NCBI GenBank assembly: GCA_014529385.2
Contig: CM043969.1
Span: 9,463,001 to 9,527,000 of the forward strand
Length of the DNA: 64,000 nt
Reading direction: 5' to 3'
Source: Adiantum capillus-veneris
Taxonomy: Eukaryota > Streptophyta > Polypodiopsida > Polypodiales > Pteridaceae
Both the position numbers and the translations under genes were made by a program. The notes under the pieces are model-generated. The model did no database searches and had not been told where the DNA came from. It saw nothing but the letters and a program-made list of their open reading frames with translations. Below, piece by piece: positions 1-9,815 of this stretch; within the stretch, counting starts at the first letter, position 1, and each line of letters begins with the position of its first letter.

Positions 1-1318
1 CCCTTTAAGTCAGTTTTAACCTTTTTCAATTCATCTTCCGACCCTGCAGCATCCAACATTTGTCCCATACAGTGGACAATAGTATTCCAAGAAGACTGGA
101 TGAGGACTGAACATCCATCCTTAACTATAGCTGGGTCAGAATTAGTAGGCTCATATATTGTAACTGGAGCCATATAGGGTAATGGTGCATAATCAGCTTT
201 CTGTAGAAAGAGACGTCCTTTCAGTGGATGGGTCTGCATCTGCTGCAACCTGTCCTTCTTTACCAAGTGCAAAGCTTCTTCATTATTGGAGATAGAGACA
301 CCACCCAATAAAGTTGGAAATGTTGGACCTTTCCCTTTTTCCAGTTGACCTTTACCCTTATCTAGTTGTTCTTTGTCCACAGCCGACTGTTCTGCTACCT
401 TCTCAAAAGTCATTGCTTTTGCTTGATCTTTGCCAGTACCATTAGCGACTGTACTATGTCCTACTGACTGGTTGACCTCAGCATTCTGAGCAGGTTGTTT
501 ATGAGGTTGGCTAACTATAGCCTTTTCAATACTCGCATTTTTGACCTGACTCTCTATCTGCTTCAGAAAAGCACTGCTCTTCGTCAATGTAGTCTTCGGT
601 TTCTTCGAACTACCAGCCTGATCTTCAGTGGCTTTCCTTTTCAGACCAGTTGGAGTGGTTTGACTGTCCGTGGCTTCTTCATCTGAAGACAGATTGGATT
701 CTGAAACTGGCTTCTCACTCCAAGCCGATTTTACCTAGCCATGAGCATCTAGAGCAGTGGCCCAATATAAAAATTGCCAAACATACCAAGCTTTGAAAAC
801 ATTCTGGGATTTCAACTTGGTAGTTTACTGAAGCACTTTCTGTGACAGGATCTGACAAAGGTTGATAGAGACCTTTGAATTCAATGTCTTGGCCAGCAGC
901 ATAGCAAAAACTTTCTGGGACACATATGTTGGATTATTTTTAAGACTCACTTCTTCTGCCACAAACCTGTAAGCAGTAGAAGCTTCCAGTCCTACCACTG
1001 GAATCCCTTGACCACTTGCTTTCCACTTGCGCTTAGCAGCTTCATCCTCTTTTAGGACCATACTGATCTGTTGTGGGGTTGTCACAGATGGCTTGGGGTT
1101 ATTAGGCATCCGGAATGCAAAAGCTATGTCTTCTGGTGTAGCAGACACCTTTTTACCATACACTATGGCACTGCCATCTTCAGCATCAAAAGAGTCAAGA
1201 ACCTGCTTTATGATGGCCACATCAAAAGCGATTCTTGAGGCTTGCAGAACGACTCGTAGATCCCATAGTTGCAGCAAAGCCATAGCTTGGTCAGTGAATA
1301 CATAGCGCTGAATCTTGC
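1..1318 (-). pseudogene. Third ORF of element E, 3' portion (post-integrase ORF of unknown function)
   Basis: One minus-strand frame runs from the A insertion (1318) off the left edge, broken by only two stops (825-827 and about 737). The first part is globular-looking, with segments YGKKVSATPEDIAFAFRMP and FVAEEVSLKNNPTYVSQKVF. It is followed by an acidic/basic low-complexity stretch (SSDEEATDSQ, GLKRKATEDQAGSSKKPKT) and then a lysine/glutamine-rich region around KGKGQLEKGKGPTFP. Removing A and one TSD copy joins it in frame to 10183-10081 (PIIPYSKIQRYVF across the junction). The layout resembles the third ORF of element D. It is not recognisably env-like: no signal peptide or membrane segment is visible. 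Function unknown. Confidence 0.7.
1314..1318. other. Target-site duplication of element A, left copy (cttgc)
   Basis: The five bases cttgc directly precede the left LTR (which starts tgttaaccc) and are repeated exactly at 10076-10080 after the right LTR. This proves the element boundaries and a single insertion event into element E. Confidence 0.95.
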
Positions 1319-1890
1319 TGTTAACCCTCACGGCACACGGACACCCTATGATCTATAAACGTTGTATTATTTAGAGTCAGGTACCGGGCTTGTCGGTCCA
1401 ATAGGGAAAGGTAGAGTGATCGCCGATGAGAGGCGCACTTTAACTTGGACATTCAAGGGATTAGTTGGTTAAGCATGGGCGCCCAAGTGTGAATGGGGTG
1501 AGCTCCTATAAAAGCCAACTAAACCTAATTTTTACTCATTCTCTCATTTGTGCAATTGAAGAGTGCTCTTGCTCCATCTTTTCTTCTTCTCCTCCTTCAC
1601 CTCCTTGTGTGTGTGTGTCTGTGAGAGAGAGAGAGAGAGGGAGAGTGTGTGTGCGATCGAGCATTACGAAGGCACGACGGCGGCGAAGCGGTTGAGCGCG
1701 GCACGACTGCAGCTTCTTCTTCATCGCGGCGAGGAATCCACCACAAAGGCGAGCGTAGAGCGGTGAGTGACACACCCTTTGTTTTCTTGAGCTTGCTAGT
1801 TTAGGCTTGTTGTGTGCTTGGAGCCGTTTGTGGCTCGCACACGGTGTATTGGCAAGTCCCTTGATTCGACAGTGCGGCAAGGAGCGCACA
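1319..1890 (+). repeat. 5' LTR of element A (572 bp)
   Basis: Begins tgttaaccctcacgg and ends ggagcgcaca, i.e. TG...CA. It matches 9492-10075 almost base for base; differences are mainly in the GT/GA microsatellite near 1610-1650 and a few substitutions (for example cttgattcgac here, cttgatttgac in the right LTR). Confidence 0.95.
1507..1514 (+). promoter_or_regulatory. TATA box in 5' LTR of element A
   Basis: tataaaag within gagctcctataaaagcc, duplicated in the right LTR at 9680-9687. Genomic transcript start would be expected about 30 bp downstream, near 1540. The start point is inferred, not seen. Confidence 0.7.
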
Positions 1891-1894
1891 TTTT

Positions 1895-1912
1895 TGGCGT
1901 CGTTGCCGGGGA
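1895..1912 (+). other. Primer-binding site of element A (tRNA-Asp type)
   Basis: tggcgtcgttgccgggga lies 4 bp after the 5' LTR. It matches the complement of the 3' end of plant tRNA-Asp(GUC) at 17 of 18 positions (the sixth base is t instead of c). This site is where minus-strand DNA synthesis would start. Confidence 0.85.
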
Positions 1913-1995
1913 TATGCCCCACACTAAGCTCGGTTAGCACTTTACGCTTCCTTGTGGTGCAATTTCTATCGTAGGAAAGGCAGGGAAGGAGTGCG

Positions 1996-2180
1996 TGGAG
2001 ATTTTTGTTTTTTGCGTTTTCTGCATTTGCTGTCAAGTTTCAATTTCTGCTATTGTCTGCGTTTTTTCAATTTCTGCATTTTCAAGTTCGGCGTTTTCAA
2101 TTTTTGCAATTTTCTGCATTTCTGCGTTTTTCAATTTCTGCATTTTCAGTTTCTGCAGTTTTTGCGTTTTTTCAATAAAA
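1996..2180 (+). repeat. T-rich degenerate short repeat array
   Basis: About twelve irregular repeats of the theme tttctgcatttttcaa (variants gcgttttttcaatttctgc, gcgttttcaatttttgc) with no fixed period. Located in the leader of element A, upstream of Gag. Confidence 0.75.
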
Positions 2181-2244
2181 AACGTGACTCTTAAAACGGA
2201 CGGGTTGGTTTGTATAAAAGGTAGATCGGGATCGGGATCATTTT

Positions 2245-2302
2245 CCCAAGCCCAAGCCCAAGCCCAAGCCCAAGCCCAAGCCCAAGCCCAAGCCCAAGCC
2301 CA
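2245..2302 (+). repeat. CCCAAG hexanucleotide array (about 9.7 copies)
   Basis: Uninterrupted cccaag units from 2245, ending in ccaggcc. In the leader RNA of element A it makes a C-rich tract. The open frames across it (Ala-Gln or Trp-Ala repeats) are artefacts. Confidence 0.9.
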
Positions 2303-2688
2303 GGCCTCAGTCCTCAGTCTTATGATATATACTAGACTCACTCTTATATATATACCCTACTCCCTCAAGAGGGAATGAGAGCATGTGGGACAAGTCCTCC
2401 ACTCTCCTCCTTTCTCTTCCCACTTGCACACTTAGACTTTCTAGTTTGGGCCTAGTTCCCTACTGGAAATTGACAGTTTTAGGGATTCCGAGGGCATAGA
2501 GTGACCAAACGGAGGGCTGTAAAGCACGGCACGACCCTCTGACCGATACGCTCGTTTCGAGCTATCACACGGCCCATTCCACGACACGCTCTAAAAAATA
2601 TAGCAAAAAAACAAACAAAAAACACGCTAAAAACTAGTCACAAGGTCTCCTACAGCAGCTTTTTGACACCTTAGGGTATCAAAAGCAC

Positions 2689-5600
2689 ATGCACTTACGC
2701 TCTGGGCGGGTGCTAGAACACGAGCTTATTGAGGGTGCCTCTGTTCATACGGACACCCATTACCCATCCACGATAAGCTCTAGACCCTCAACGGGGACAC
2801 AAGGTAGCACCACCCAAGACCCTAAAATAGCCGCTAGTGATTCCTCCTCCGACTCAGAAATCATGGAAGCATACCCTACCCAAAACACTGAGAGAGAAGG
2901 CCATGCACCTCCCGAAGCTCCACAGCCTAGTACTAGTATGTATAGCCGTTTCATGGAAACATTAGGTAGAGCTACTCGCTCGGAACCTGATGCAAATGAA
3001 GCACACGAAGGGGGTGGGGAAGTGGACTCTCCTTTCACATCGCGCGTGGACCCCACACCCCCAAAGAGTGTCCATGTGGATATCCTACCAACTTCTTACC
3101 AAGAAGGCCCTGTTGAGCTGCCTCCTTCAGAAGTTCCCTCTAGAGTACCGTTGGTGACAAGTAAAACCACGGGGAGCAACATTGCTTCTACCTCACAAGA
3201 AACCGTTAACACGTCGACTCTAGAAGGATTGTTCATTAATGACCATTGGACATACGACCTCCACACTGAGGTGTTGACGGATCTACACTCTGGCCACGCC
3301 TACCATGTAGGATGGATAGAGATTGTACAATCCACCTCTAGTGCCACGAGCATCGAAGATCAACAGAAAATGATCTGTAATGTTATCCATGGCATTATTC
3401 AATCAGAAAGGCAAAACCGAGGGGTAAATATACTCTCAACTGGCCCCATGAGATTTCTGGATACGAGCAAGGCTCAACAGCCTACTCTATCACAAATGGA
3501 GACTCCTCTAATGAGCCCCATGGACCCATCTTACGTCATTTCACCTGGGGTCTCTATGCAATCTGAGCCTCCGAGCGACAAATTTAGCTTCCCTAACTTG
3601 TCTCAACCCTCTATTAAGGAAAACACAGTGCTCACTCCAGGGATAAGCCTGACAGAGAATGTACCGATGACATCTACGGTTAGCGCAGTGCCACTACCTA
3701 GTGTCGTAGTACCTAATATGGGGCCTCGACCATATGTGCCTCTAGCCCCTTATGCACACATGGCCCCCACACCTCCAATTGTACCACTTGCTTATGCTCC
3801 TCGAGTGCCGCTCCCTAGCTCTTATCCGAGTGGACCTATGCCCGGTTATGTTCCATATTCTGCATCATCCACACATATGCCAAGACCGGTACCCGTTCCT
3901 CTCCCACATATGATTCCAAGAGTACCTCCACCGGCCCTGCCTCCTCACATAGGTGACTTGGCAGCGTTTGCTCAAACCATAGGTCGATCTATCGCGGAAA
4001 ATATGCATCATACATCTGATAGAGAGCCTAGAAGTAAGGCAGTACAAATTGCCAAACTCACGCAAAAATTCAATGGGGACGAAGATGCTAGGAAACACAT
4101 TGAAGTGTTTGAACAAGTATGTGATTCCTTAGGGGAATGCAACGAACTACATAAGTGCAATGCCTTAAGCTTGACATTAAGTGGGAAGGCTGGAGATTGG
4201 TATAGGACCCTAAGGGTGGACGAGAAAACAATCTACCCTACCCTTCGAAGGTTGTTTCTAAAGGAGTACATACGAGAAGGTGTGCTTTGGGGTGTAGCAT
4301 CTCAGCTACAGAAGGCCGAACGTAAGGAAGGAGAGTCAGTAAGGGACTTCATTAGTCATCTAAAGCACTTAAACTCTCGCTGCCCTGTAAATGAGCGCTT
4401 CAACAATAACCAACTGCTTGATCGATTCATTCGAGGGTTGAGGAATGAAGGAATCTATAATGGACTAGTGATTAGAGGTATCACAACCTGGGAAGATGTC
4501 ACTGCCAATGCAATCCAATTAGAGGACAACTTGATGATAGCAGGCATGAGGGTGTCTACTGACACGAGATCCACTAGCTCACAAGCCATTGAATATGAAC
4601 CCATGACTGCAAAGCCCATTGCCAATGAGCCAAAGGTATTTGAGACATTCTTGACAGACCTCACCAAGGCAATCCAAGAGTCTCTTAAGGATAATCGACC
4701 CCCTCAAAATAGTCACATGTATCCAAGAAGGGAGCAACAATGGTGTTCCATTTGCTTAGGTCCACATAGCACTAGTGAGTGCCCTATGTTTAGAGTAAAA
4801 TTTAATGGAACTTGCAACGCATGTGGTAGGTATGGTCACCAAGCTAAGGATTGTTTAATGATCAAACGTATGATGGCAAATAGACCACCTGTAGCCTGGA
4901 CGGATGCGCCTCGAGCTCCTGTATTGATGCCTACTCCACCTGTTGAGCAACTACCGCAACACATGGTCCCTAGATCTCAAAATGTTGTACAAGCTACACC
5001 GTTACCACCTCCTGTGCTAGGACCGCAGCCCCCGCATCCAAGAGTCGCCCCTATGAACCAAGTGGGTTGCGAGCCATCAAATGCTTATCCAGATGGCTGT
5101 GAGGAGGAAATAGACACTAGTATTGCCTACGGACTTGATACATTGGAAGAGTGTCCTATATACTACATGGAAGATTGTTGGGGGCAAGTCAAGCCGGTTT
5201 ATCAAGCTGCTGCTGTCGCATCCAGAGGTCAAAATATCAACACCCAGGCTAGGAGGCCACCTCTTCAATGCTACGAGTGTGGTGGACCACATCGAGCAGC
5301 GGAGTGCCCTATTAGGCTGCAAAAGAATGCTGCACAGATGCAAGTAAATCAAGGGAGCACGTCTGCAATGCCAATACTCACATGTAATCGTTGTGGCATA
5401 GATCACTTGATTGCCCAATGCCCCTATAACCCAAATGCGCCTAAAATCACACCCCTGAATTTGGTCGAAATTGCTAGTGTGACATCGCCAATACCACCCG
5501 TCGCACCCGCTTATGCGATTACATGGTCCATGCTTCAAGGGCCAGGACATATCCTCGAAGAGAGAGATACCGCGTCAATTATCCAAGCAAAGAAAAAGAA

Positions 5601-7869
5601 GACACGAAGGAAGAAGTCGCAGAATACGGAAAATTCAAAGCCAAGTTCCAAAACAAACATAGGAACAGGAGATGACCCCGTGTATATGAATGACCTCGAG
5701 GATGATTCAGATTCAGTCGAGACAATGGAGACTAGAACCAATACCACAAAGGGAAAGACCGACAAAGAAAACCGTAACATGGAACCAAATGAAAACCGAA
5801 TAAGAGAAAACCATAAAGAGCCTCTGAAAACAGCACAAGTGTTTCCAAATCCAATCCAAGACCCCCAAGATAAACCGCAGGGGCAAAAAGGGAAGAATCG
5901 TAAAAAGAAGATTGGGACGTACCCAAACCCTGTAGACGAGATTAAGCAGGTGAAACATCTAAGAGGTTTAGTGGAGGAGACTCAAAGGAAACTAGAACCA
6001 GAACCCATGCATATCAAAATTCATGACACAGTGTTTCCCACGCAAGTTCATCCACCCCACATGAACCATAGACCGTTAGCCATATCTAGTATCATCCAAG
6101 AAGGGAGTGAGGACGGGACATCAGAAAGTGAGCATACACCCTTCTTGTTGGAAAGGATGTTTAACGAAGGAATACCTGATCCCATTGAGGAATATGAGAT
6201 TCCATCCTCACCAGTTCCTAGTCAAGGACCTACACCCTGCAAAACGCCAATGAATGTTGCCAAACTAGTGGACTTCATGTCTTTTGAGGTCCGAACCACG
6301 ATCATAGCAAAGCTGTATGGAGATCCTGAGTTATTCCTTGCACTTCGAGCATTCCTTAACGGAGAGCTACGAACGGGATTACCACAGTTTGCGCAACCAA
6401 ATAGGCCTGACTCGATTATGATTGATGAGGAAAATCATGTGCAATCACTTGACTTAGATGGACACGAGTCTGTGATCGAGGTACCCATTAACGAATTAGG
6501 GCAGTATTTTGAAGGCGACGAGTCTAATGTGACCCTACCCATCACTACCAAGGGATTAACTATAAAGGGAATTCTTGATGGTGGTGCGGGAGTTAGCATC
6601 GTTACAAAAGATTGTTGGGAATCCATGGGAAAACCCCGCCTCAGTGTTACTAACATTGTGGTAAAGATGGCAAATGGTACCATAGCCAAACCTATGGGGA
6701 TGCTCAAGGATCTTAAGATCAAAGTTCTAGGACACAAGGTACGACATACGTTCATTGTAATGGATTTCTCTAAACACCTTATGTCATATGAAATGATTTT
6801 AGGACGACCATTCATGAGGGAAGCACAAATGGTTCACGATTGGTCTAAAAATCATGTCTATTTGCAATTCCAAGACTCTGTCCTTAGAGTGAATTTGGTG
6901 ACTGGTAAGGTACACCCCTTAGGGAGTAAAACCATTATTGATCATCGCTCTGACACCACAGTTCACTCGGCCCCACTACAATATTGTTACACTTGTAAGA
7001 AGGATACAGACATTGGCCAAGATTCTCCTTACATGGATGTGTTACCGGGTATGACGGAATCAGACAATGTAGACTGGGTCCACCTAGCATCAACCATAGA
7101 CACTTGGGGAAATAGGGGGACGACCTGGGTAACACCTGAGGGGGATGAAATTCCTGTACCCTTAAATATGCTACAAGCAATGCATATCGCTTCCGACAAG
7201 ACTCATCCTAATGTCATGAAGAAAACATACAAGTGGGTCCCTAAAGCTTCTTTAGTGACCATAGCTAGTGCTAAAAAACAGAAGCCTTGTAAGAAACGTA
7301 CCACTCGCTCCAAGAAAAGTAAGAAAATGTTGCGATGGATCCCTAAACGACTATTGGAAGCCCAAGGCTACTATCAAGGAAATGATCAAATCTGGGTGCC
7401 AAAACGTAGATTGTGCTCTTACCTAACACCTGACCCAAGTGAGCCCAATCCCGTAGCTCCAAAACGAATCAATGATCGTGAAAAGAAAAAAATCACAGAA
7501 TGCTACACACCCGCTCCCGAGCTAGTTTGGGTACCAAAGAAAGAACGATTTGTTCCACCTAGCTCAGGAAGGGGGGAGTCCCATGAAGATTCTAGCTCCT
7601 CATGTAATACATCCATAGAGGTAAAAGCTTCTACACAGCCTCCATCTAGAGTAGTGGACCTCCATGAAGCTACAAAAGAATCCACACCTCCCAGTGTTCA
7701 CGAATCACCTGATGAACCACTTCAAGTTCGATCCTGGGAGAGTACCTTACCACCGTTGCAACTTGACGAGGCACCTAGGGTAATAGAAAACTACTGGCAA
7801 AAATCCTCACCTATTACCAACTGGAACAATTGGTTTCAAAGGGTGACAAGCTCATTTCAAACGGTATGA
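2689..7869 (+). CDS. gag-pro: Gag-protease polyprotein of element A, 1,726 aa, intact
   Basis: Start ATG gives MHLRSGRVL, the same start as copy 2 and very close to D (MNLRSGRVL). Order: Ser-rich acidic N-terminus; Pro-rich stretch about 340-430; Gag core about 445-625 (SGKAGDWYRTLR, RDFISHLKHLNSRCPV); zinc knuckles near 686, 709, 861 and 899, three with spacing CX2CX3HX4C and one canonical (CNACGRYGHQAKDC); Lys-rich linker about 960-1100; aspartic protease with catalytic Asp 1297 (LDGGAGVSIV) and ILGRPF near 1371; then a basic tail with four W-[VI]-P-K motifs (Trp 1516, 1550, 1569, 1614). Gag packages the genome and PR processes it. There is no RT, RNase H or IN. A 5.2-kb frame without a stop argues for recent activity. 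Confidence 0.93.
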   Translation: MHLRSGRVLEHELIEGASVHTDTHYPSTISSRPSTGTQGSTTQDPKIAASDSSSDSEIMEAYPTQNTEREGHAPPEAPQPSTSMYSRFMETLGRATRSEPDANEAHEGGGEVDSPFTSRVDPTPPKSVHVDILPTSYQEGPVELPPSEVPSRVPLVTSKTTGSNIASTSQETVNTSTLEGLFINDHWTYDLHTEVLTDLHSGHAYHVGWIEIVQSTSSATSIEDQQKMICNVIHGIIQSERQNRGVNILSTGPMRFLDTSKAQQPTLSQMETPLMSPMDPSYVISPGVSMQSEPPSDKFSFPNLSQPSIKENTVLTPGISLTENVPMTSTVSAVPLPSVVVPNMGPRPYVPLAPYAHMAPTPPIVPLAYAPRVPLPSSYPSGPMPGYVPYSASSTHMPRPVPVPLPHMIPRVPPPALPPHIGDLAAFAQTIGRSIAENMHHTSDREPRSKAVQIAKLTQKFNGDEDARKHIEVFEQVCDSLGECNELHKCNALSLTLSGKAGDWYRTLRVDEKTIYPTLRRLFLKEYIREGVLWGVASQLQKAERKEGESVRDFISHLKHLNSRCPVNERFNNNQLLDRFIRGLRNEGIYNGLVIRGITTWEDVTANAIQLEDNLMIAGMRVSTDTRSTSSQAIEYEPMTAKPIANEPKVFETFLTDLTKAIQESLKDNRPPQNSHMYPRREQQWCSICLGPHSTSECPMFRVKFNGTCNACGRYGHQAKDCLMIKRMMANRPPVAWTDAPRAPVLMPTPPVEQLPQHMVPRSQNVVQATPLPPPVLGPQPPHPRVAPMNQVGCEPSNAYPDGCEEEIDTSIAYGLDTLEECPIYYMEDCWGQVKPVYQAAAVASRGQNINTQARRPPLQCYECGGPHRAAECPIRLQKNAAQMQVNQGSTSAMPILTCNRCGIDHLIAQCPYNPNAPKITPLNLVEIASVTSPIPPVAPAYAITWSMLQGPGHILEERDTASIIQAKKKKTRRKKSQNTENSKPSSKTNIGTGDDPVYMNDLEDDSDSVETMETRTNTTKGKTDKENRNMEPNENRIRENHKEPLKTAQVFPNPIQDPQDKPQGQKGKNRKKKIGTYPNPVDEIKQVKHLRGLVEETQRKLEPEPMHIKIHDTVFPTQVHPPHMNHRPLAISSIIQEGSEDGTSESEHTPFLLERMFNEGIPDPIEEYEIPSSPVPSQGPTPCKTPMNVAKLVDFMSFEVRTTIIAKLYGDPELFLALRAFLNGELRTGLPQFAQPNRPDSIMIDEENHVQSLDLDGHESVIEVPINELGQYFEGDESNVTLPITTKGLTIKGILDGGAGVSIVTKDCWESMGKPRLSVTNIVVKMANGTIAKPMGMLKDLKIKVLGHKVRHTFIVMDFSKHLMSYEMILGRPFMREAQMVHDWSKNHVYLQFQDSVLRVNLVTGKVHPLGSKTIIDHRSDTTVHSAPLQYCYTCKKDTDIGQDSPYMDVLPGMTESDNVDWVHLASTIDTWGNRGTTWVTPEGDEIPVPLNMLQAMHIASDKTHPNVMKKTYKWVPKASLVTIASAKKQKPCKKRTTRSKKSKKMLRWIPKRLLEAQGYYQGNDQIWVPKRRLCSYLTPDPSEPNPVAPKRINDREKKKITECYTPAPELVWVPKKERFVPPSSGRGESHEDSSSSCNTSIEVKASTQPPSRVVDLHEATKESTPPSVHESPDEPLQVRSWESTLPPLQLDEAPRVIENYWQKSSPITNWNNWFQRVTSSFQTV

Positions 7870-9478
7870 TCTACCCAAGGAAGGGGGGAGTGTTTGTGGA
7901 CATCCATCATTCACTTGTTTCCCTCTCAACCTTTTTCCCTGACCTCTCCATTCCAATCTTAGGGAATGTACATATAAAGCTTTATACTCACAAAAAAAAA
8001 AAAGAGCAAGAGCAATTAGCAAACGAGTATGCACAATAAAAGTCAAAACATTGACTCAGACCTACACATGTCACATCTGGTACAGTGAAACAGAAACCTA
8101 TGCCATAAAACACCTTTGATCCTCATCACTTGAGTGATGGAGGGTAGGTAAGATTAGTACGATAGAGTGTTTCTGTTTTAGAGTTGAGAGTTAGCGAAGT
8201 TATCTTTTCCCACTAATGTGCCTCCTAGAGGTATTGTTTGTGTTTCATAGTGTGTACAGGAACCTGTTGCTATTGATAGGATTTGGACCTTCATGGAACC
8301 TTTCTCTCGTTCACACTTCAAATCAAGTGCGACCATCGACACAAACAGGTGTTTCTTGTCCATTAGCATTGCCCTTATCTTTTTGCATCCATGATTGTTT
8401 GCTTTGATTGTGATTGGTAGCATAATATTCAGCGCATTTGCTTAGTATCAAACATTTAATTCAATGCAATCTTTTGTCATAATCAATTGTTTAGGTGTAA
8501 AAATCAAGCAGTCCGACTAAGCTAGTTTGACCAAGCTAGGTATTAGAAATCTTCTCTTAATACCATGGGGAATGCCTTCCTAATAAGCAATGGTTACTTA
8601 GGTTCTTAATCCGATTTAGGCAGCATTGTATGAAATGTACTAGGGCTTTCTAGTGGGCTTAACCCTATTGACCTTTATCTTAAGTATTATAAAGGGAGTT
8701 TACTAATGTGATGAGCCTGGGGAGGGTAACAGTGTTATATGACCCCCCAAAGTTACAAAATTTAAATGTTGAAAATGAACAAACAAAAAATCAAAGTGCC
8801 ACAATGTAAAATCTTACGCTGGAAGAGAAATCCTGGCTTGAATTGGTACTTCACTCACATGTATTGCCTATGGTACTAGAGCCCTAGAGGTTCCCAGTGT
8901 GGGCGCTTTTCCTTGAAAAGCAAAAAACCCAAGGCATACAAAATAAGCACACACATCATAATTGAATCAATGTGAAAAGACCTTGGGGGGTCAAAGAAAA
9001 AGTAATCAGTCAGGCGATGATTTCATGAGAAATTCCTTTATGGTAGCTTAACTACAAGGTTTTCTAGATATAGCCTCTAGTCAGCCCTCGAACATCAATA
9101 CTTGGCTCTCGCAATTAAACAACTTAATTGACCACAGATAATTAAGAAGCTTACCCATGGTATTAATATTTGATCTCTAGTGCTTTTCGACCGTCAAATT
9201 AGCGACCCCAGACTTGTTTAATTTTTTACCTTTACATATGTTTATGCATTTGATTACATTGCAATTTAATGTTCATTGCTACCAAATTGTTTGAAATTCT
9301 TTTACCAATCAATTTGTCTACCTAAAACTGCATATGCTTTTTAAGAGAATGCAATTACTGTGCCAATGTTGTTTGATTTTGCAGTGACTGAAGAAGGCTA
9401 AGGACATTCATCTCAAATGCTCTTCCACCTCGACGACCCATCTTCAACTCAATAGCTTCCGAGGACGGAATCTACATC
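7870..9478 (+). other. Long 3' noncoding region of element A
   Basis: 1.6 kb with no coding region I can support on either strand and no recognisable pol remnant. It begins with a second polypurine tract (7877-7890) and has an A-rich run at 7990-8003. Its length is unusual for a 3' UTR; it may be residue of the deletion that removed pol or an older terminus. Confidence 0.6.
7877..7890 (+). other. Internal polypurine tract just after the Gag-PR stop
   Basis: aaggaaggggggag, followed directly by tgtttgtggac. It is nearly the same as the terminal PPT at 9479-9491. It could act as a central plus-strand primer site or mark a former LTR edge (PPT followed by TG). Confidence 0.55.
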
Positions 9479-9491
9479 AGGAAGGGGGGCA
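9479..9491 (+). other. Polypurine tract of element A
   Basis: aggaaggggggca abuts the 3' LTR start (tgttaaccc). This is the standard position for plus-strand DNA priming. Confidence 0.9.
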
Positions 9492-9778
9492 TGTTAACCC
9501 TCACGGCACACGGACACCCTATGATCTATAAACGTTGTATTATTTAGAGTCAGGTACCGGGCTTGTCGGTCCAATAGGGAAAGGTAGAGTGATCGCCGAT
9601 GAGAGGCGCACTTTAACTTGGACATTCAAGGGATTAGTTGGTTAAGCATGGGCGCCCAAGTGTGAATGGGGTGAGCTCCTATAAAAGCCAACTAAACCTA
9701 ATTTTTACTCATTCTCTCATTTGTGCAATTGAAGAGTGCTCTTGCTCCATCTTTTCTTCTTCTTCTTCTTCACCTCCT

Positions 9779-9815
<37 letters not shown>

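Larger units (their letters stand above)
1913..2688 (+). other. Untranslated leader of element A
   Basis: About 780 bp between the primer site and the Gag start. It holds a T-rich repeat array (1996-2180) and a CCCAAG hexamer array (2245-2302). From about 2365 onward it resembles the leader of copy 2 on the minus strand (24690-24283), sharing gcatgtgggacaagt. No ORF here is believable; the short ones come from the repeats. Confidence 0.7.

Noticed and set aside
1995..2378. ORFs with Ala-Gln or Trp-Ala repeats
   Set aside because: They are produced by the CCCAAG hexamer array in the noncoding leader of element A.
6568..6600. DGG instead of DSG/DTG at the protease active site of A as a novelty
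   Set aside because: Gly after the catalytic Asp is common in Tat-type plant proteases (also DGE in element E here), so it is probably a lineage trait and not loss of function.
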